From Duganella sp. Root336D2 (lineage in GTDB: Bacteria; Pseudomonadota; Gammaproteobacteria; Burkholderiales; Burkholderiaceae_D), in contig NZ_LMDB01000035.1 in the NCBI RefSeq assembly GCF_001425005.1, positions 355,028-419,027 of the forward strand: 64,000 bases of DNA. Reading direction: 5' to 3'. Below are positions 19,988 to 29,379 of the stretch, piece by piece. The translations under genes and the position numbers were made by a program. Below the pieces are notes generated by a model. That model was given only the letters and a program-made list of their open reading frames with translations, made no database searches and was not told the DNA's origin. The number at the start of each line of letters is the position of its first letter. Position 1 is the first letter of the stretch.

Positions 19988-22822
19988 ATGCAGCTTCTGT
20001 TTGCCGATGACGATGCGGTTGCGCAGTGGGAGCTTGAGCTCCTGCCCCTGCGTGGCGTTATGCGGCTTCCAGTGCTGCTGCCGCTGGCCTGGCATTTGCG
20101 GCAACGCGACGGCAAGCGCGCGCAGGAACTGGCGCGCGAAGCGGCTGCCCTGGCGTCCGCCGCCCAGTTGCCGGATATTGCGCGCGCCGGCCTGGAAGCG
20201 CGCCTGCTCTTGGTGGACGCTGAAATCCGCTGGCTGCTCGGCGAACTCGATGTCGCCTGGGCCCTGGCGGCCCGCGCCATGGAGGCATTCGAAACCCATA
20301 ACGACTGCATCGGCCGCGCCGACACCCATTGGCTGAAAGCGTGGATCTCCGTCGACCGCGGCAACCACGGCCAGCGCGATGCGGAACTGGAGGCGTGTTC
20401 GCTCTGGGCCCATCAGGCCGGCGACCAGCAGCGCGCCACCATCGCCGATGCGGTCCAGGCGCGCTGGGCGGCCTTGCGCGACCTGCACGCCGCCACCGAG
20501 CGCTGGGGTTCGCGCTTCGACCTTGCCGAAGATGTGGCGCCCAGCGTCGATTGCTGGATCAACGATTTCTTCGCCATCGCCGCCAGCCAGGCCGGCGACA
20601 TCGGCAATTCCGCCGGCTTTTACATCCGCAGCCATGAGGCGGCGCTGGAAACGGGCCAGGTCCGCGCCGCCGCCACCGCCGCCATCAATATCGCCGAGAA
20701 GTTTTCGCAATTGAACGACCACCACTCCGGCCTGGAGTGGATGCAGCGTGCCATGGAGCTGGCCAAGCCCACCGGCTGGCCGCGCAGCATCGGCTCCTGC
20801 CTGGTGCACACGGCCGATATCGTGCGCCGCCTGGGCCGCCTCGACGCGGCGGAAGACTTGCTGCGCGAAGCGCTGGTGATCCTGGCGCCGCAGGCGAACG
20901 GGCGCACCTACGCGATCGCCCTGCAGCACCTGGGCGAACTGTGCCTGGACAAGAAGGATTATGGCGAAGCGCTGGACGCCTTCCAGCGCCTGTCGGAGCG
21001 CGCCGAGGCCCTGCAGCAGGGCGACTTCAAGATCGTGGCCCTGCGCGGCCAGGCCCACGCCCTTTGCTACCTCAATCGTTCGCTGGAAGCGCTGGACATG
21101 GCGCAGCTGGCGGTGGAGCGCGCCGCGCGCCACCACAATGCCTTCCACCACGTGGCCGCGCTGCGCGTGCTGGCACTGATCCACGGCCAGCTCCAGCTGT
21201 CGGCGCCGCCCGGCATGGAGGCGCCGAACGCGCGCCTGCACTACCTGCACAAGGCGCTGGAAGCGGCGCAGACCATCAAGGGCTACACGGTGCCGGGCGA
21301 CCTGTATGACGCACTGGGCGCCGAGTATGCGCGCCTGGGCGACTTTGCCCGCGCGTATGAAATGGCGACTGCCGCCAGCGCCGCGCGCGAAAAGACCCAT
21401 ACACTGGAAGCCACCAGCCGCGCCATCGCCATGCAGGTGCACCACCAGACCGAGCAGGCGCGCGCGGAAGGCCTGCACCACCGCGAGCTGGCCATGTCCG
21501 AGGCACGCCGCGCCGAAGTGCTGCAGCAGACCAGCAAATTGCTGGAACGCCTGTCCGCCATCGGCCAGGAAATCACGACCCACCTCGATGCGGGCGCCGT
21601 GTTCCAGGCACTGGACCGCCACACCCACGCCCTGCTGTCGGCCAATACTTTCGCGGTCTACCTGGTCGACCCGGCGGGCCGCCAACTGGAACGCGCTTTC
21701 GGCGTGGAAGCGGGCCAGGCCCTGCCCCGCAACGCGATTCCGCTGGTGCACCCCACTGCCTACACCGCGCAATGCCTGCGCGAGCGGCGCGAGGTGTACA
21801 TCGACCAGATCCCGGCTGAGCGCGACAGCACGGTGACACCCGGCACGGCAGCCAGCCGCAGCGCGCTGTACGTGCCGTTGCTGGTGGGCGAACGGGCGCT
21901 GGGCGTGATGACGGTGCAAGCGATGCACGCCAACGCCTACGGTGAACGGGAGCGCCTGATTTTCCGCACGCTGTGCGCATATGGCGCCATCGCCCTGGAT
22001 AACGCGCTCGCCTACCGGCAGCTGCAGGAGGCCCAGTCGCAACTGGTGTCGCAGCAAAAACTGGCGGCCCTGGGCGCGCTGATGGCCGGCGTGGCGCACG
22101 AATTGAATACGCCGATCGGCAACAGCCTGCTGATTGCCAGTACGCTGGAGCAGAAAACCACCGAACTGGAAGAGGTGGTCAACGGCCGCGGGCTGCGCAA
22201 GTCCGAACTGCTGGCCTTCATCGACGATGCGCGTACCGCTTCCACCCTGGTGATGCGCGGCCTGCACAGCGCCGCCGACCTGGTGTCGAGCTTCAAGCAG
22301 GTGGCGGTCGACCGCACCACCGAGCAGCGGCGCATCTTCAACCTGCACCAGGTGACGCATGAAGTGGTGGCCACGGTGATGAACCGCATCCGCAAGGACG
22401 GCCACCAGATCGAATTCGAGGTGCCGGAGCTGATCATGCTGGACAGCTACCCCGGCCCCTTCGGCCAGGTCATCACCAACCTGATCAACAACGCCCTGCT
22501 GCACGCCTTCGACAGGCGCGAAGGCGGCCAGCTGCACCTGGCGGCGGCGACGCCGCAGGAAGGGCGCGTGCTAATATCGTTCACTGACAACGGCGGCGGC
22601 ATCGCGCCGGAGAACCTGACGCGCATATTCGACCCGTTTTTCACCACCAAACTGGGGCAAGGCGGCTCGGGGCTGGGGTTATCGATCAGTTACAACATCG
22701 TCACTTCCCTGCTGGGCGGCCAGATCGCCGTCGACAGCGGCGCCACAGGCACCACGTTCACGCTGGACCTGCCGTTATCGGCGCCGCGGCATGACCCCGA
22801 ACGCCCGGCCACGATTTATTGA
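19988..22822 (+). CDS. TPR-GAF sensor histidine kinase, soluble, orphan
   Basis: A 944-residue cytoplasmic kinase with no membrane segment. The first about 500 residues are helical repeats of TPR type, then a coiled coil (about 485-525), a GAF domain (about 535-665), a HisKA helix pair with His704 in GVAHELNTPIGN, and an HATPase with FTDNGGGIAPEN (about 860) and GSGLGLSISYNI (about 893). The HisKA motif with a long loop after the His resembles the class with a GNSLLIASTLEQ segment. No response regulator gene is adjacent. TPRs probably bind a protein partner and the GAF a small molecule; neither ligand can be read from sequence. It starts 10 bp after rsgA and may be co-transcribed. Confidence 0.88.
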   Translation: MQLLFADDDAVAQWELELLPLRGVMRLPVLLPLAWHLRQRDGKRAQELAREAAALASAAQLPDIARAGLEARLLLVDAEIRWLLGELDVAWALAARAMEAFETHNDCIGRADTHWLKAWISVDRGNHGQRDAELEACSLWAHQAGDQQRATIADAVQARWAALRDLHAATERWGSRFDLAEDVAPSVDCWINDFFAIAASQAGDIGNSAGFYIRSHEAALETGQVRAAATAAINIAEKFSQLNDHHSGLEWMQRAMELAKPTGWPRSIGSCLVHTADIVRRLGRLDAAEDLLREALVILAPQANGRTYAIALQHLGELCLDKKDYGEALDAFQRLSERAEALQQGDFKIVALRGQAHALCYLNRSLEALDMAQLAVERAARHHNAFHHVAALRVLALIHGQLQLSAPPGMEAPNARLHYLHKALEAAQTIKGYTVPGDLYDALGAEYARLGDFARAYEMATAASAAREKTHTLEATSRAIAMQVHHQTEQARAEGLHHRELAMSEARRAEVLQQTSKLLERLSAIGQEITTHLDAGAVFQALDRHTHALLSANTFAVYLVDPAGRQLERAFGVEAGQALPRNAIPLVHPTAYTAQCLRERREVYIDQIPAERDSTVTPGTAASRSALYVPLLVGERALGVMTVQAMHANAYGERERLIFRTLCAYGAIALDNALAYRQLQEAQSQLVSQQKLAALGALMAGVAHELNTPIGNSLLIASTLEQKTTELEEVVNGRGLRKSELLAFIDDARTASTLVMRGLHSAADLVSSFKQVAVDRTTEQRRIFNLHQVTHEVVATVMNRIRKDGHQIEFEVPELIMLDSYPGPFGQVITNLINNALLHAFDRREGGQLHLAAATPQEGRVLISFTDNGGGIAPENLTRIFDPFFTTKLGQGGSGLGLSISYNIVTSLLGGQIAVDSGATGTTFTLDLPLSAPRHDPERPATIY

Positions 22823-22867
22823 AATGCCCGTATAATCTTTAGTCCACCGCAGCAAAACTTTGCAAAG

Positions 22868-23809
22868 ATGTCTATACCACCTAAAAGCATCAAGCACTAT
22901 CTCCAGTTCAACGACCTGACCCTGGAGGAGTACGAATATGTGATCGCCCGCGCAGCGGAAATCAAGCGCAAGTTCAAGGCCTACGAGATTTACCACCCGC
23001 TGATCGACCGCACCCTGGTCATGGTGTTCGACAAGAACTCGACCCGTACCCGCCTGTCCTTCGAGGCCGGCATGCACCAGCTGGGCGGCGCTGCGATCTA
23101 CCTGAATACCCGCGATTCCCAGCTGGGCCGCGGCGAGCCGGTGGAAGACGCGGGCCAGGTCATGTCCCGCATGTGCGACATCATCATGGTGCGCACCTTC
23201 GGCCAGGACATCATCGAGCGTTTCGCAGCCCATTCGCGCGTGCCGGTGATTAACGGCCTGACCAACGAACACCATCCATGCCAGGTCTTTGCCGACATCT
23301 TCACCTTTATCGAGCATCGCGGCTCGATCAAGGGCAAGGTCGTGGCCTGGGTGGGTGATGCCAACAATATGCTGTACTCCTGGCTGCAGGCGGCCGAAGT
23401 GTTCGGTTTCCACGTCAATGTCTCTACGCCCCACGGCTACGACATGGACATGTCGCTGGTATCGACCGACCGCTACACCTTCTTCGCCAACCCGTCCGAT
23501 GCCTGCGAAGGCGCAGACCTGGTCAACACCGACGTCTGGACCTCGATGGGCTACGAAGAGGAAAACGCCGCCCGCCTGAAGGCCTTCGACGGCTGGATCG
23601 TCGATTCCGCCAAGATGTCCCGCGCCAAGCCGGAAGCCCTGTTCATGCACTGCCTGCCGGCCCACCGCGGCGAAGAAGTCGCGGCCGAAGTCATCGACGG
23701 CCCGCAATCCGTGGTCTGGGACGAAGCGGAAAACCGCCTGCACGTGCAGAAGGCCCTGATCGAATATCTCTTGCTCGGCAAGATCGCCTCCGAACACCCA
23801 ACTGACTGA
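22868..23809 (+). CDS. argF: Ornithine carbamoyltransferase
   Basis: A 313-residue cytoplasmic enzyme that makes citrulline from ornithine and carbamoyl phosphate in arginine synthesis. The carbamoyl-phosphate loop STRTR is at Ser58-Arg62, HHPCQ lies near residue 137, and the ornithine-binding HCLPAHRGEE segment near residue 262. A TATAAT box (22831-22836) precedes the gene without a convincing -35 hexamer. It is followed after 7 bp by argG, so the two consecutive steps are co-transcribed. Confidence 0.97.
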   Translation: MSIPPKSIKHYLQFNDLTLEEYEYVIARAAEIKRKFKAYEIYHPLIDRTLVMVFDKNSTRTRLSFEAGMHQLGGAAIYLNTRDSQLGRGEPVEDAGQVMSRMCDIIMVRTFGQDIIERFAAHSRVPVINGLTNEHHPCQVFADIFTFIEHRGSIKGKVVAWVGDANNMLYSWLQAAEVFGFHVNVSTPHGYDMDMSLVSTDRYTFFANPSDACEGADLVNTDVWTSMGYEEENAARLKAFDGWIVDSAKMSRAKPEALFMHCLPAHRGEEVAAEVIDGPQSVVWDEAENRLHVQKALIEYLLLGKIASEHPTD

Positions 23810-23816
23810 GAAAACC

Positions 23817-25049
23817 ATGAGTGACGTTAAAAAAGTAGTCCTCGCCTACTCCGGCGGCCTGGACACCTCCGTGATCCTGAAATGGCTGCAGGACAACTAC
23901 CACTGCGAGATCGTGACCTTCACCGCCGACCTGGGCCAGGGTGAAGAGCTGGAGCCGGCACGCGCCAAGGCGCTGAAGTTCGGCATCAAGCCTGAGAACA
24001 TCTTCATCGACGACGTGCGCGAAGAGTTCGTGCGCGACTTCGTGTTCCCTATGTTCCGCGCCAACACCGTGTACGAAGGCGAATACCTGCTGGGCACCTC
24101 GATCGCGCGTCCGCTGATCGCCAAACGCCTGATCGAAATCGCCAACCAGACCGGCGCCGACGCCATCTCGCACGGCGCCACCGGCAAAGGCAACGACCAG
24201 GTCCGCTTCGAACTGGGCGCCTATGCGCTGAAGCCGGGCGTGCGCGTGATCGCTCCATGGCGCGAGTGGGACCTGCTGTCGCGCGAAAAGCTGCTGAAAT
24301 ACGCGGAAGACGCCGGCATCGCCGTCGACATGAAGCACAAGAACGGCGGCGCGCCATACTCGATGGATGCCAACCTGCTGCACATCTCCTTCGAAGGGCG
24401 CCACCTGGAAAACCCAAGCGCCGAAGCCGAAGAATCGATGTGGCGCTGGACCGTCAGCCCGGAAGCGGCGCCGGACCAGCCGGAGTACCTGGACATCGAA
24501 TTCGAAAAGGGCGACATCGTGGCCCTGAACGGCAGCCGCATGTCGCCTGCCACCGTGCTGACTGAGCTGAACCGCCTGGGCGGCAAGCACGGCATCGGCC
24601 GCCTGGACCTGGTGGAAAACCGCTACGTCGGCATGAAGTCGCGCGGCTGCTACGAAACCCCTGGCGGCACCATCATGCTGAAGGCGCACCGCGCCATCGA
24701 GTCGATCACCCTGGACCGCGAAGTGGCCCACCTGAAGGACGACCTGATGCCGCGCTACGCTTCGCTGATTTACAACGGCTACTGGTGGGCGCCGGAGCGC
24801 GTTGCGCTGCAAACCCTGATCGACCACACCCAGGCAACCGTGAACGGCTGGGTACGCGTCAAGCTGTACAAGGGCAATGTGATCGTGGTGGCCCGCGATT
24901 CGAAGACCGATTCGCTGTTCGACCAGACCATCGCCACCTTCGACGAGGACGGCGGCGCCTACAACCAGGCCGACGCCGGCGGCTTCATCAAGCTCAACGC
25001 GCTGCGCATGCGCATCGCCGCCAACGCACGCAATAAGCGCGGCCAGTAA
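23817..25049 (+). CDS. argG: Argininosuccinate synthase
   Basis: A 410-residue ATP-dependent ligase that joins citrulline and aspartate. The PP-loop AYSGGLDTS is at the N-terminus (about residue 10), and the GATGKGNDQVRFE citrulline/aspartate-binding block is near residue 120. Length and motifs are those of the standard family. It directly follows argF and is ended by a strong intrinsic terminator. Confidence 0.97.
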   Translation: MSDVKKVVLAYSGGLDTSVILKWLQDNYHCEIVTFTADLGQGEELEPARAKALKFGIKPENIFIDDVREEFVRDFVFPMFRANTVYEGEYLLGTSIARPLIAKRLIEIANQTGADAISHGATGKGNDQVRFELGAYALKPGVRVIAPWREWDLLSREKLLKYAEDAGIAVDMKHKNGGAPYSMDANLLHISFEGRHLENPSAEAEESMWRWTVSPEAAPDQPEYLDIEFEKGDIVALNGSRMSPATVLTELNRLGGKHGIGRLDLVENRYVGMKSRGCYETPGGTIMLKAHRAIESITLDREVAHLKDDLMPRYASLIYNGYWWAPERVALQTLIDHTQATVNGWVRVKLYKGNVIVVARDSKTDSLFDQTIATFDEDGGAYNQADAGGFIKLNALRMRIAANARNKRGQ

Positions 25050-25072
25050 GCTGCTCCCCCGCTTCGCCAAGA

Positions 25073-25101
25073 CGGGCCGCTTTGCGCGGCCCGTTTTTTT
25101 T
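25073..25101 (+). terminator. Rho-independent terminator of argF-argG
   Basis: An 8-bp perfect GC stem (25073-25080 with 25086-25093), a 5-base loop and a run of eight T (25094-25101). It ends the arginine operon 46 bp before wspA. Confidence 0.95.
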
Positions 25102-25147
25102 GCTACATTGCCTTGGAAGAAAGCCCCTCGTCCCCGGAGACCAGCGC

Positions 25148-26959
25148 ATGAATAATCTAAGTATTAAAAATAAACTGTACATCGGCTTCGGCAGCATAGT
25201 GGCAATCATCTTGCTACTGTTGGTCCTGGCCTATAACAATTTCGCCAGCCTGACCGATGCGAACAGGTGGGACAGGCACACGATGGAAGTGCTGATCGAG
25301 CTTGACCGGATCAACAGCGTATCGTTGCAGATCCAGGTCGATGCGCGCGGCTACATCCTCACCGGCAGCGAGTCCTTGATCGCCAGCGAGCGCGAAAACG
25401 GGGAACTGCTGAAGCAGCATGTCGTGAAAGCGGTCCAGCTTACCGCCGATAACCCGCAGCAGAACGAGCGTTTGAAGCGCGCGCAGGCTTTATTGGCCAC
25501 CTGGGCCGACGTCAACATCCGGCGCCAGATCGACAAGCGGCGCGCGCTTGGCGAAACCAAGGGCGCGGCTGAAGTCCTGGGGCAGTCCTCGGAACTGAAG
25601 GAAGCCGGCGCGATTGTCAACAGCGCGCGCGAGCTGCTGGAGCAGGCTGCCGAGGAAGAGCGCCGCCTGTTGGCGGAACGCAGCACCAAGGCAGTCGACC
25701 TGCACACCAGCCAGAATAACCTGATCATTGGCGGCGGCGCCGCCGTGGTCGTGCTTTCGCTGCTGATCTCCTATACGCTCGGCCGCGCGATCCTGGGACC
25801 GTTGAGCAACCTGACCGCAGCGCTGGCCCGCCTGGGCAGCGGCGATCAGGCGGCACGCACGGAGGTGACCTCCGGCGATGAACTGGGCAAGGTCAGCGAG
25901 GATTTCAACAAGATGGCCCAGCAACTGCAGGATTCGAGCCAGCGCGAGGTGGAGCAGACCAACCAGTTGCGCGCAAAAGTCGACGCCCTGCTTGAATCCG
26001 TGTCGCGCGCGGCCGGCGGCGACATGACCGGCAAGATCACCGTCACCGGCGACGATGCGATCGGCCAGCTCGGCGAAGGCCTGCAGCGCATGTTCGACAA
26101 CCTGCGCCAGTTGCTGAACAACGTGCAGAAAGCCGGCATCCAGGTCACCACCTCGGCTACCGAGATTGCTGCCTCGGCCAAGCAGCAGGAAGCAACCGGC
26201 GTCGAACAGGCGCAGACTTCGGTGGAAGTGCTGAGCACGACCAAGGAGATTTCTTCGAACACTGCGCAGCTCCTGAAAACCATGGAAGATGCGACTGCGG
26301 TAGCCGACTACACGACCAGCGCCACGTCCGAAGCGCAAGGCAACCTGCGCCGCATGGACCAGACCATGCAAAACATGGTCAACGCCACCGACTCGATCAA
26401 TGCCAAGCTGGCGGCCTTGTCGGAAAAGGCTTCCAACATCAACTCCGTGCTGACCACCATTACCAAGGTGGCCGACCAGACCAATATCCTGTCGCTGAAT
26501 GCCGCCATCGAGGCCGAGAAGGCCGGTGAAGCAGGACGCGGCTTCTCGGTGGTGGCAACTGAGATCCGGCGCCTGGCCGACCAGACCTCGGTGTCGACCT
26601 GGGATATCGAACAGATGCTGAAGGAAATGCAGTCGGCCGTCTCGGCCAGCGTGATGGGCATGGACAAGTTCTCGGAAGAGATCCGCCGCAGCGTGGGCGA
26701 AGTACGCCAGGTGACCGACCAGTTGTCGGGCGTGATGGACCAGGTGCAGAAGCTGGCGCCGCAATTCGACGCCGTGCTGCAAGGCATGCAGGCGCAGGCG
26801 GTCGGGGCGCAGCAGATCACCGAGACCATGATGCAGCTGAACGATGCCACGCAGCAGACCGTTGAGTCGCTGAAGGCTACCAGCGAAGCCGTGCACCAGC
26901 TGCAATATGCGGCCGGCGACCTGCAATCGAGCGTCTCCACTTTCGCCGTGAACGCATGA
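25148..26959 (+). CDS. wspA: Wsp surface-sensing receptor (methyl-accepting)
   Basis: A 603-residue receptor with TM1 (about residues 13-33), a periplasmic helical sensor, TM2 (about 198-218), a HAMP domain (about 218-270) and a methyl-accepting signalling domain with the tip DQTNILSLNAAIEAEKAGEAGRG (about 445-465). In Pseudomonas, WspA responds to surface contact and drives WspE and then WspR. Identification rests on gene order as much as sequence: the following six genes are in exact wspB-C-D-E-F-R order. The ATG at 25148 lies 8 bp after GGAG and gives the expected N-terminus; the upstream ATG in the frame lies within the argG terminator region. Confidence 0.9.
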   Translation: MNNLSIKNKLYIGFGSIVAIILLLLVLAYNNFASLTDANRWDRHTMEVLIELDRINSVSLQIQVDARGYILTGSESLIASERENGELLKQHVVKAVQLTADNPQQNERLKRAQALLATWADVNIRRQIDKRRALGETKGAAEVLGQSSELKEAGAIVNSARELLEQAAEEERRLLAERSTKAVDLHTSQNNLIIGGGAAVVVLSLLISYTLGRAILGPLSNLTAALARLGSGDQAARTEVTSGDELGKVSEDFNKMAQQLQDSSQREVEQTNQLRAKVDALLESVSRAAGGDMTGKITVTGDDAIGQLGEGLQRMFDNLRQLLNNVQKAGIQVTTSATEIAASAKQQEATGVEQAQTSVEVLSTTKEISSNTAQLLKTMEDATAVADYTTSATSEAQGNLRRMDQTMQNMVNATDSINAKLAALSEKASNINSVLTTITKVADQTNILSLNAAIEAEKAGEAGRGFSVVATEIRRLADQTSVSTWDIEQMLKEMQSAVSASVMGMDKFSEEIRRSVGEVRQVTDQLSGVMDQVQKLAPQFDAVLQGMQAQAVGAQQITETMMQLNDATQQTVESLKATSEAVHQLQYAAGDLQSSVSTFAVNA

Positions 26960-27414
26960 GAGTATTAGTCTTCCACATTGGCGCCGACCGCTACGGCCTT
27001 CCGTTGCGGCAGGTGCGGCGCGTGCTGCCCTTGCTGGAGCTGAAGGGTATTCCGCTGGCGCCGGACTGTGTGGCGGGCTTGCTCAACCTGCACGGCGACC
27101 CGATGCCGGTGATCGACCTGTCGCGCATCAGCGGCGGCGCGCCGGCGCGCCAGCATTTCGACACCCGCATCGTACTGGTCGATTACACGGCGCCCGGTGG
27201 CAAGGTGTACGCGCTGGGGCTGATGGCCGAGCGCGTACAGGGCGTGCAGGACGTTTCGACGCAGGACCTGGCGCCAAGCGGCGTGCAGGGCGCTCCTTTC
27301 CTGGGCCGCGTGGCTGGCGATGCGAAAGGCCTGGTGCAACTGGTCGAGGTGAACGACCTGCTGCCGGCCGAGTTGCGGGCGCGCCTGTTCCCGGCGCAGG
27401 CTGAAGCCATATGA
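26956..27414 (+). CDS. wspB: CheW-like adaptor WspB
   Basis: A 152-residue CheW-domain protein with the LLNLHGDPMPVIDLSRI core (about residues 37-53) and the family-typical YALGLMAERVQGV segment. It links WspA and WspE. Its start overlaps the wspA stop by 4 bp and its stop overlaps wspC likewise. Confidence 0.9.
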   Translation: MRVLVFHIGADRYGLPLRQVRRVLPLLELKGIPLAPDCVAGLLNLHGDPMPVIDLSRISGGAPARQHFDTRIVLVDYTAPGGKVYALGLMAERVQGVQDVSTQDLAPSGVQGAPFLGRVAGDAKGLVQLVEVNDLLPAELRARLFPAQAEAI

Positions 27415-28688
27415 ATGTGCTTTCCACATTGCGCCGCCTGACCGGCATGAACCTGGCCCGCAGCACGGTCGAACAGGCGGTGAAGCGGCGCATGCAGGCC
27501 ACTGGTGAAACGGTGCGCAAGGCTTATGCCGACCAGCTTGGCGAGGCGGAGCTGCGCGAGCTGGTGGAACTGGTGGTGGTGCCGGAGTCCTGGCTGTTCC
27601 GCGATCCGCAAGCGTTTGCAGCGGCGGCCGCGTTCGTGCGCCAGCGGCTGGCCGAAGGGGCCAAAGTCGTACGCATCCTGTCCGTGCCCTGTGCCGGCGG
27701 CGAGGAGCCTTATTCCATGGCGATGGCCTTGTGCGATGCTGGCGTAAAACCACAATCGTTCGTGATCGACGCCGTGGATATCAGCGCAGCCTGCATTGCG
27801 CGCGCCGAAGCGGGCATATTCGGGCGCAACGCTTTTCGCGGCCAGGATTTGTCGTTCCGCGAGCGCTATTTCACCTGCTCCGGCGACGATGAACTGTACC
27901 GCATCAACGATGCGCTGCGGGCGCGCATCCGCTTCGGCCGGGGCAGCATACTGGAAGGCGAGCTTGGCTCGGCGCGCCAGTACGACGTCATTTTCTGCCG
28001 CAACCTGCTGATCTATTTCGATGAGCAGACCACCGCCGCCGCCATCGAGCGCCTGTCGGAGCACCTGTCCAGTGACGGCATGATCCTGGCGGGGTACGCG
28101 GAGGTGCCGTCTTTCGTCCGCCACGGCTTTTCGCCCCTCCCGCACCGCCAGGCATTCGCCCTGCGCAAGGACATCAAGCGGCCTGGCGCCCCTGCCCGCG
28201 CCGCCCTGCCCGCCGGCGCCGATCGCACGCAACGCCCCGCGGGCCAAGCCGCCGTCCCGTCCGGCGCCCGGCAGCACCCGGCGGCCGCGCCTGGCGCTGC
28301 ACGCCCCAGCGTCCGGCCCAGCGGCACCGCGCCGGCCGCGCCAGCCGCTACACCGCCGATGGCCGCCGCCGGCGACCAGTCCCTGCTCGCGCATGCGCGC
28401 AAGCTGGCCGACGCCGGAAAACCGCAGGAAGCCGCCGCCGCCTGCCGCGAATTCCTCGCCCGGCAGCCCGAATCGGCCGACGCTTATTTCATCCTCGGCG
28501 TGCTGGCAGAAACTGCCGGCAAACCAGGCGACGCCGAAACGCACCTGAAACGCTGCATCTACCTGCAGCCGGACCATTACGAAGCCCTGTGCCACCTGGC
28601 CCTGCTGCAAGAGCAAGGCGGCAACAGCAGCGCCGCCGCCACGCTGAAGGCACGTGCGGCGCGCGCCTTCCAGCGCCAGCAGCCATAG
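27411..28688 (+). CDS. wspC: CheR-TPR methyltransferase WspC
   Basis: A 425-residue methyltransferase with SAM-binding PCAGGEEPYSMAMA (about residue 87) and FCRNLLIYFDE (about 195), then a Pro/Ala-rich linker (about 255-320) and TPR repeats (about 325-420). It methylates WspA. Similar architecture to the paralogue at 5170, but the linker is longer and TPR part shorter. The stop is followed by 19 bp before wspD, the only intercistronic gap in the first five genes. Confidence 0.92.
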   Translation: MNVLSTLRRLTGMNLARSTVEQAVKRRMQATGETVRKAYADQLGEAELRELVELVVVPESWLFRDPQAFAAAAAFVRQRLAEGAKVVRILSVPCAGGEEPYSMAMALCDAGVKPQSFVIDAVDISAACIARAEAGIFGRNAFRGQDLSFRERYFTCSGDDELYRINDALRARIRFGRGSILEGELGSARQYDVIFCRNLLIYFDEQTTAAAIERLSEHLSSDGMILAGYAEVPSFVRHGFSPLPHRQAFALRKDIKRPGAPARAALPAGADRTQRPAGQAAVPSGARQHPAAAPGAARPSVRPSGTAPAAPAATPPMAAAGDQSLLAHARKLADAGKPQEAAAACREFLARQPESADAYFILGVLAETAGKPGDAETHLKRCIYLQPDHYEALCHLALLQEQGGNSSAAATLKARAARAFQRQQP

Positions 28689-28707
28689 TGATAGCCGACG
28701 AGAACAA

Positions 28708-29379
28708 ATGACTGACCAAATCCAAGACCTGGACGCCTGCTGGAACCGAATCGGCATCGCCGGCGACCATAGCTGCGAAGTCCTCGACAAGGCAGTCCAC
28801 TGCCGCAATTGCGGGGTGTACGCCGATGCGGCGCTGCGCAACCTGCAGCGCCCGGTCAATCCCGGCTACCTGCGCGAATGGGCGGAACACTTCCGCGCCC
28901 CGCAGGACGCAGGCGCGCGCCACGACAGCTCCTGCGTCGCCTTCCGCATTGGCCGTGAATGGCTCGCCCTGCCGACCCATATGTTCCAGCAGATTGCGCC
29001 GAAAGCCATTCCGCACCGCCTGCCCCACCGCGACGCACGCGGCTTGCGCGGCGTGGTGAACGCAGGTGGCAAGCTGTATCCCTGCATCTCCCTTGCCGAA
29101 TTGCTGGGAGTCGACGAATCCGGCGGCGAGGCGAGCGCCGGCCGCCATACCTTCGCCCGCATGCTGCTGGTGCAATGGGAAAGCCAGGTGTACGCCCTGC
29201 CAGTGGCCGAACTGCACGGCATCATCCGCTATTCCGCCGGCGACCTGAAAGCGCCGGCCGCCACCATCAACAAGGGCATTCAGCGTTACCTGGCCGGCGT
29301 ACTGCCGCACCAGGACATGCAGGTCGGCTGCCTGGACGATAGCCTGCTCGGCTACCAACTCGCGAGGACCTTGCGATGA
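28708..29379 (+). CDS. wspD: CheW-like adaptor WspD with Cys/His-rich N-terminus
   Basis: A 223-residue protein whose CheW domain starts near residue 72. The N-terminal extension contains a spaced Cys/His set (CWNRIG at about 11, HSC near 22, HCRNC at about 31-35), which is characteristic of WspD homologues and could bind metal. ATG at 28708 was chosen over an upstream in-frame start because it gives this conserved N-terminus. Stop overlaps wspE by 4 bp. The paralogue in operon 1 (6639) lacks the extension. Confidence 0.9.
   Translation: MTDQIQDLDACWNRIGIAGDHSCEVLDKAVHCRNCGVYADAALRNLQRPVNPGYLREWAEHFRAPQDAGARHDSSCVAFRIGREWLALPTHMFQQIAPKAIPHRLPHRDARGLRGVVNAGGKLYPCISLAELLGVDESGGEASAGRHTFARMLLVQWESQVYALPVAELHGIIRYSAGDLKAPAATINKGIQRYLAGVLPHQDMQVGCLDDSLLGYQLARTLR

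Noticed and set aside
19706..22537. 943-codon minus-strand frame across rsgA and the TPR-GAF kinase
   Set aside because: Same reason: rich in His, Gln, Gly and Arg, no motifs, and opposed to two well-supported genes.
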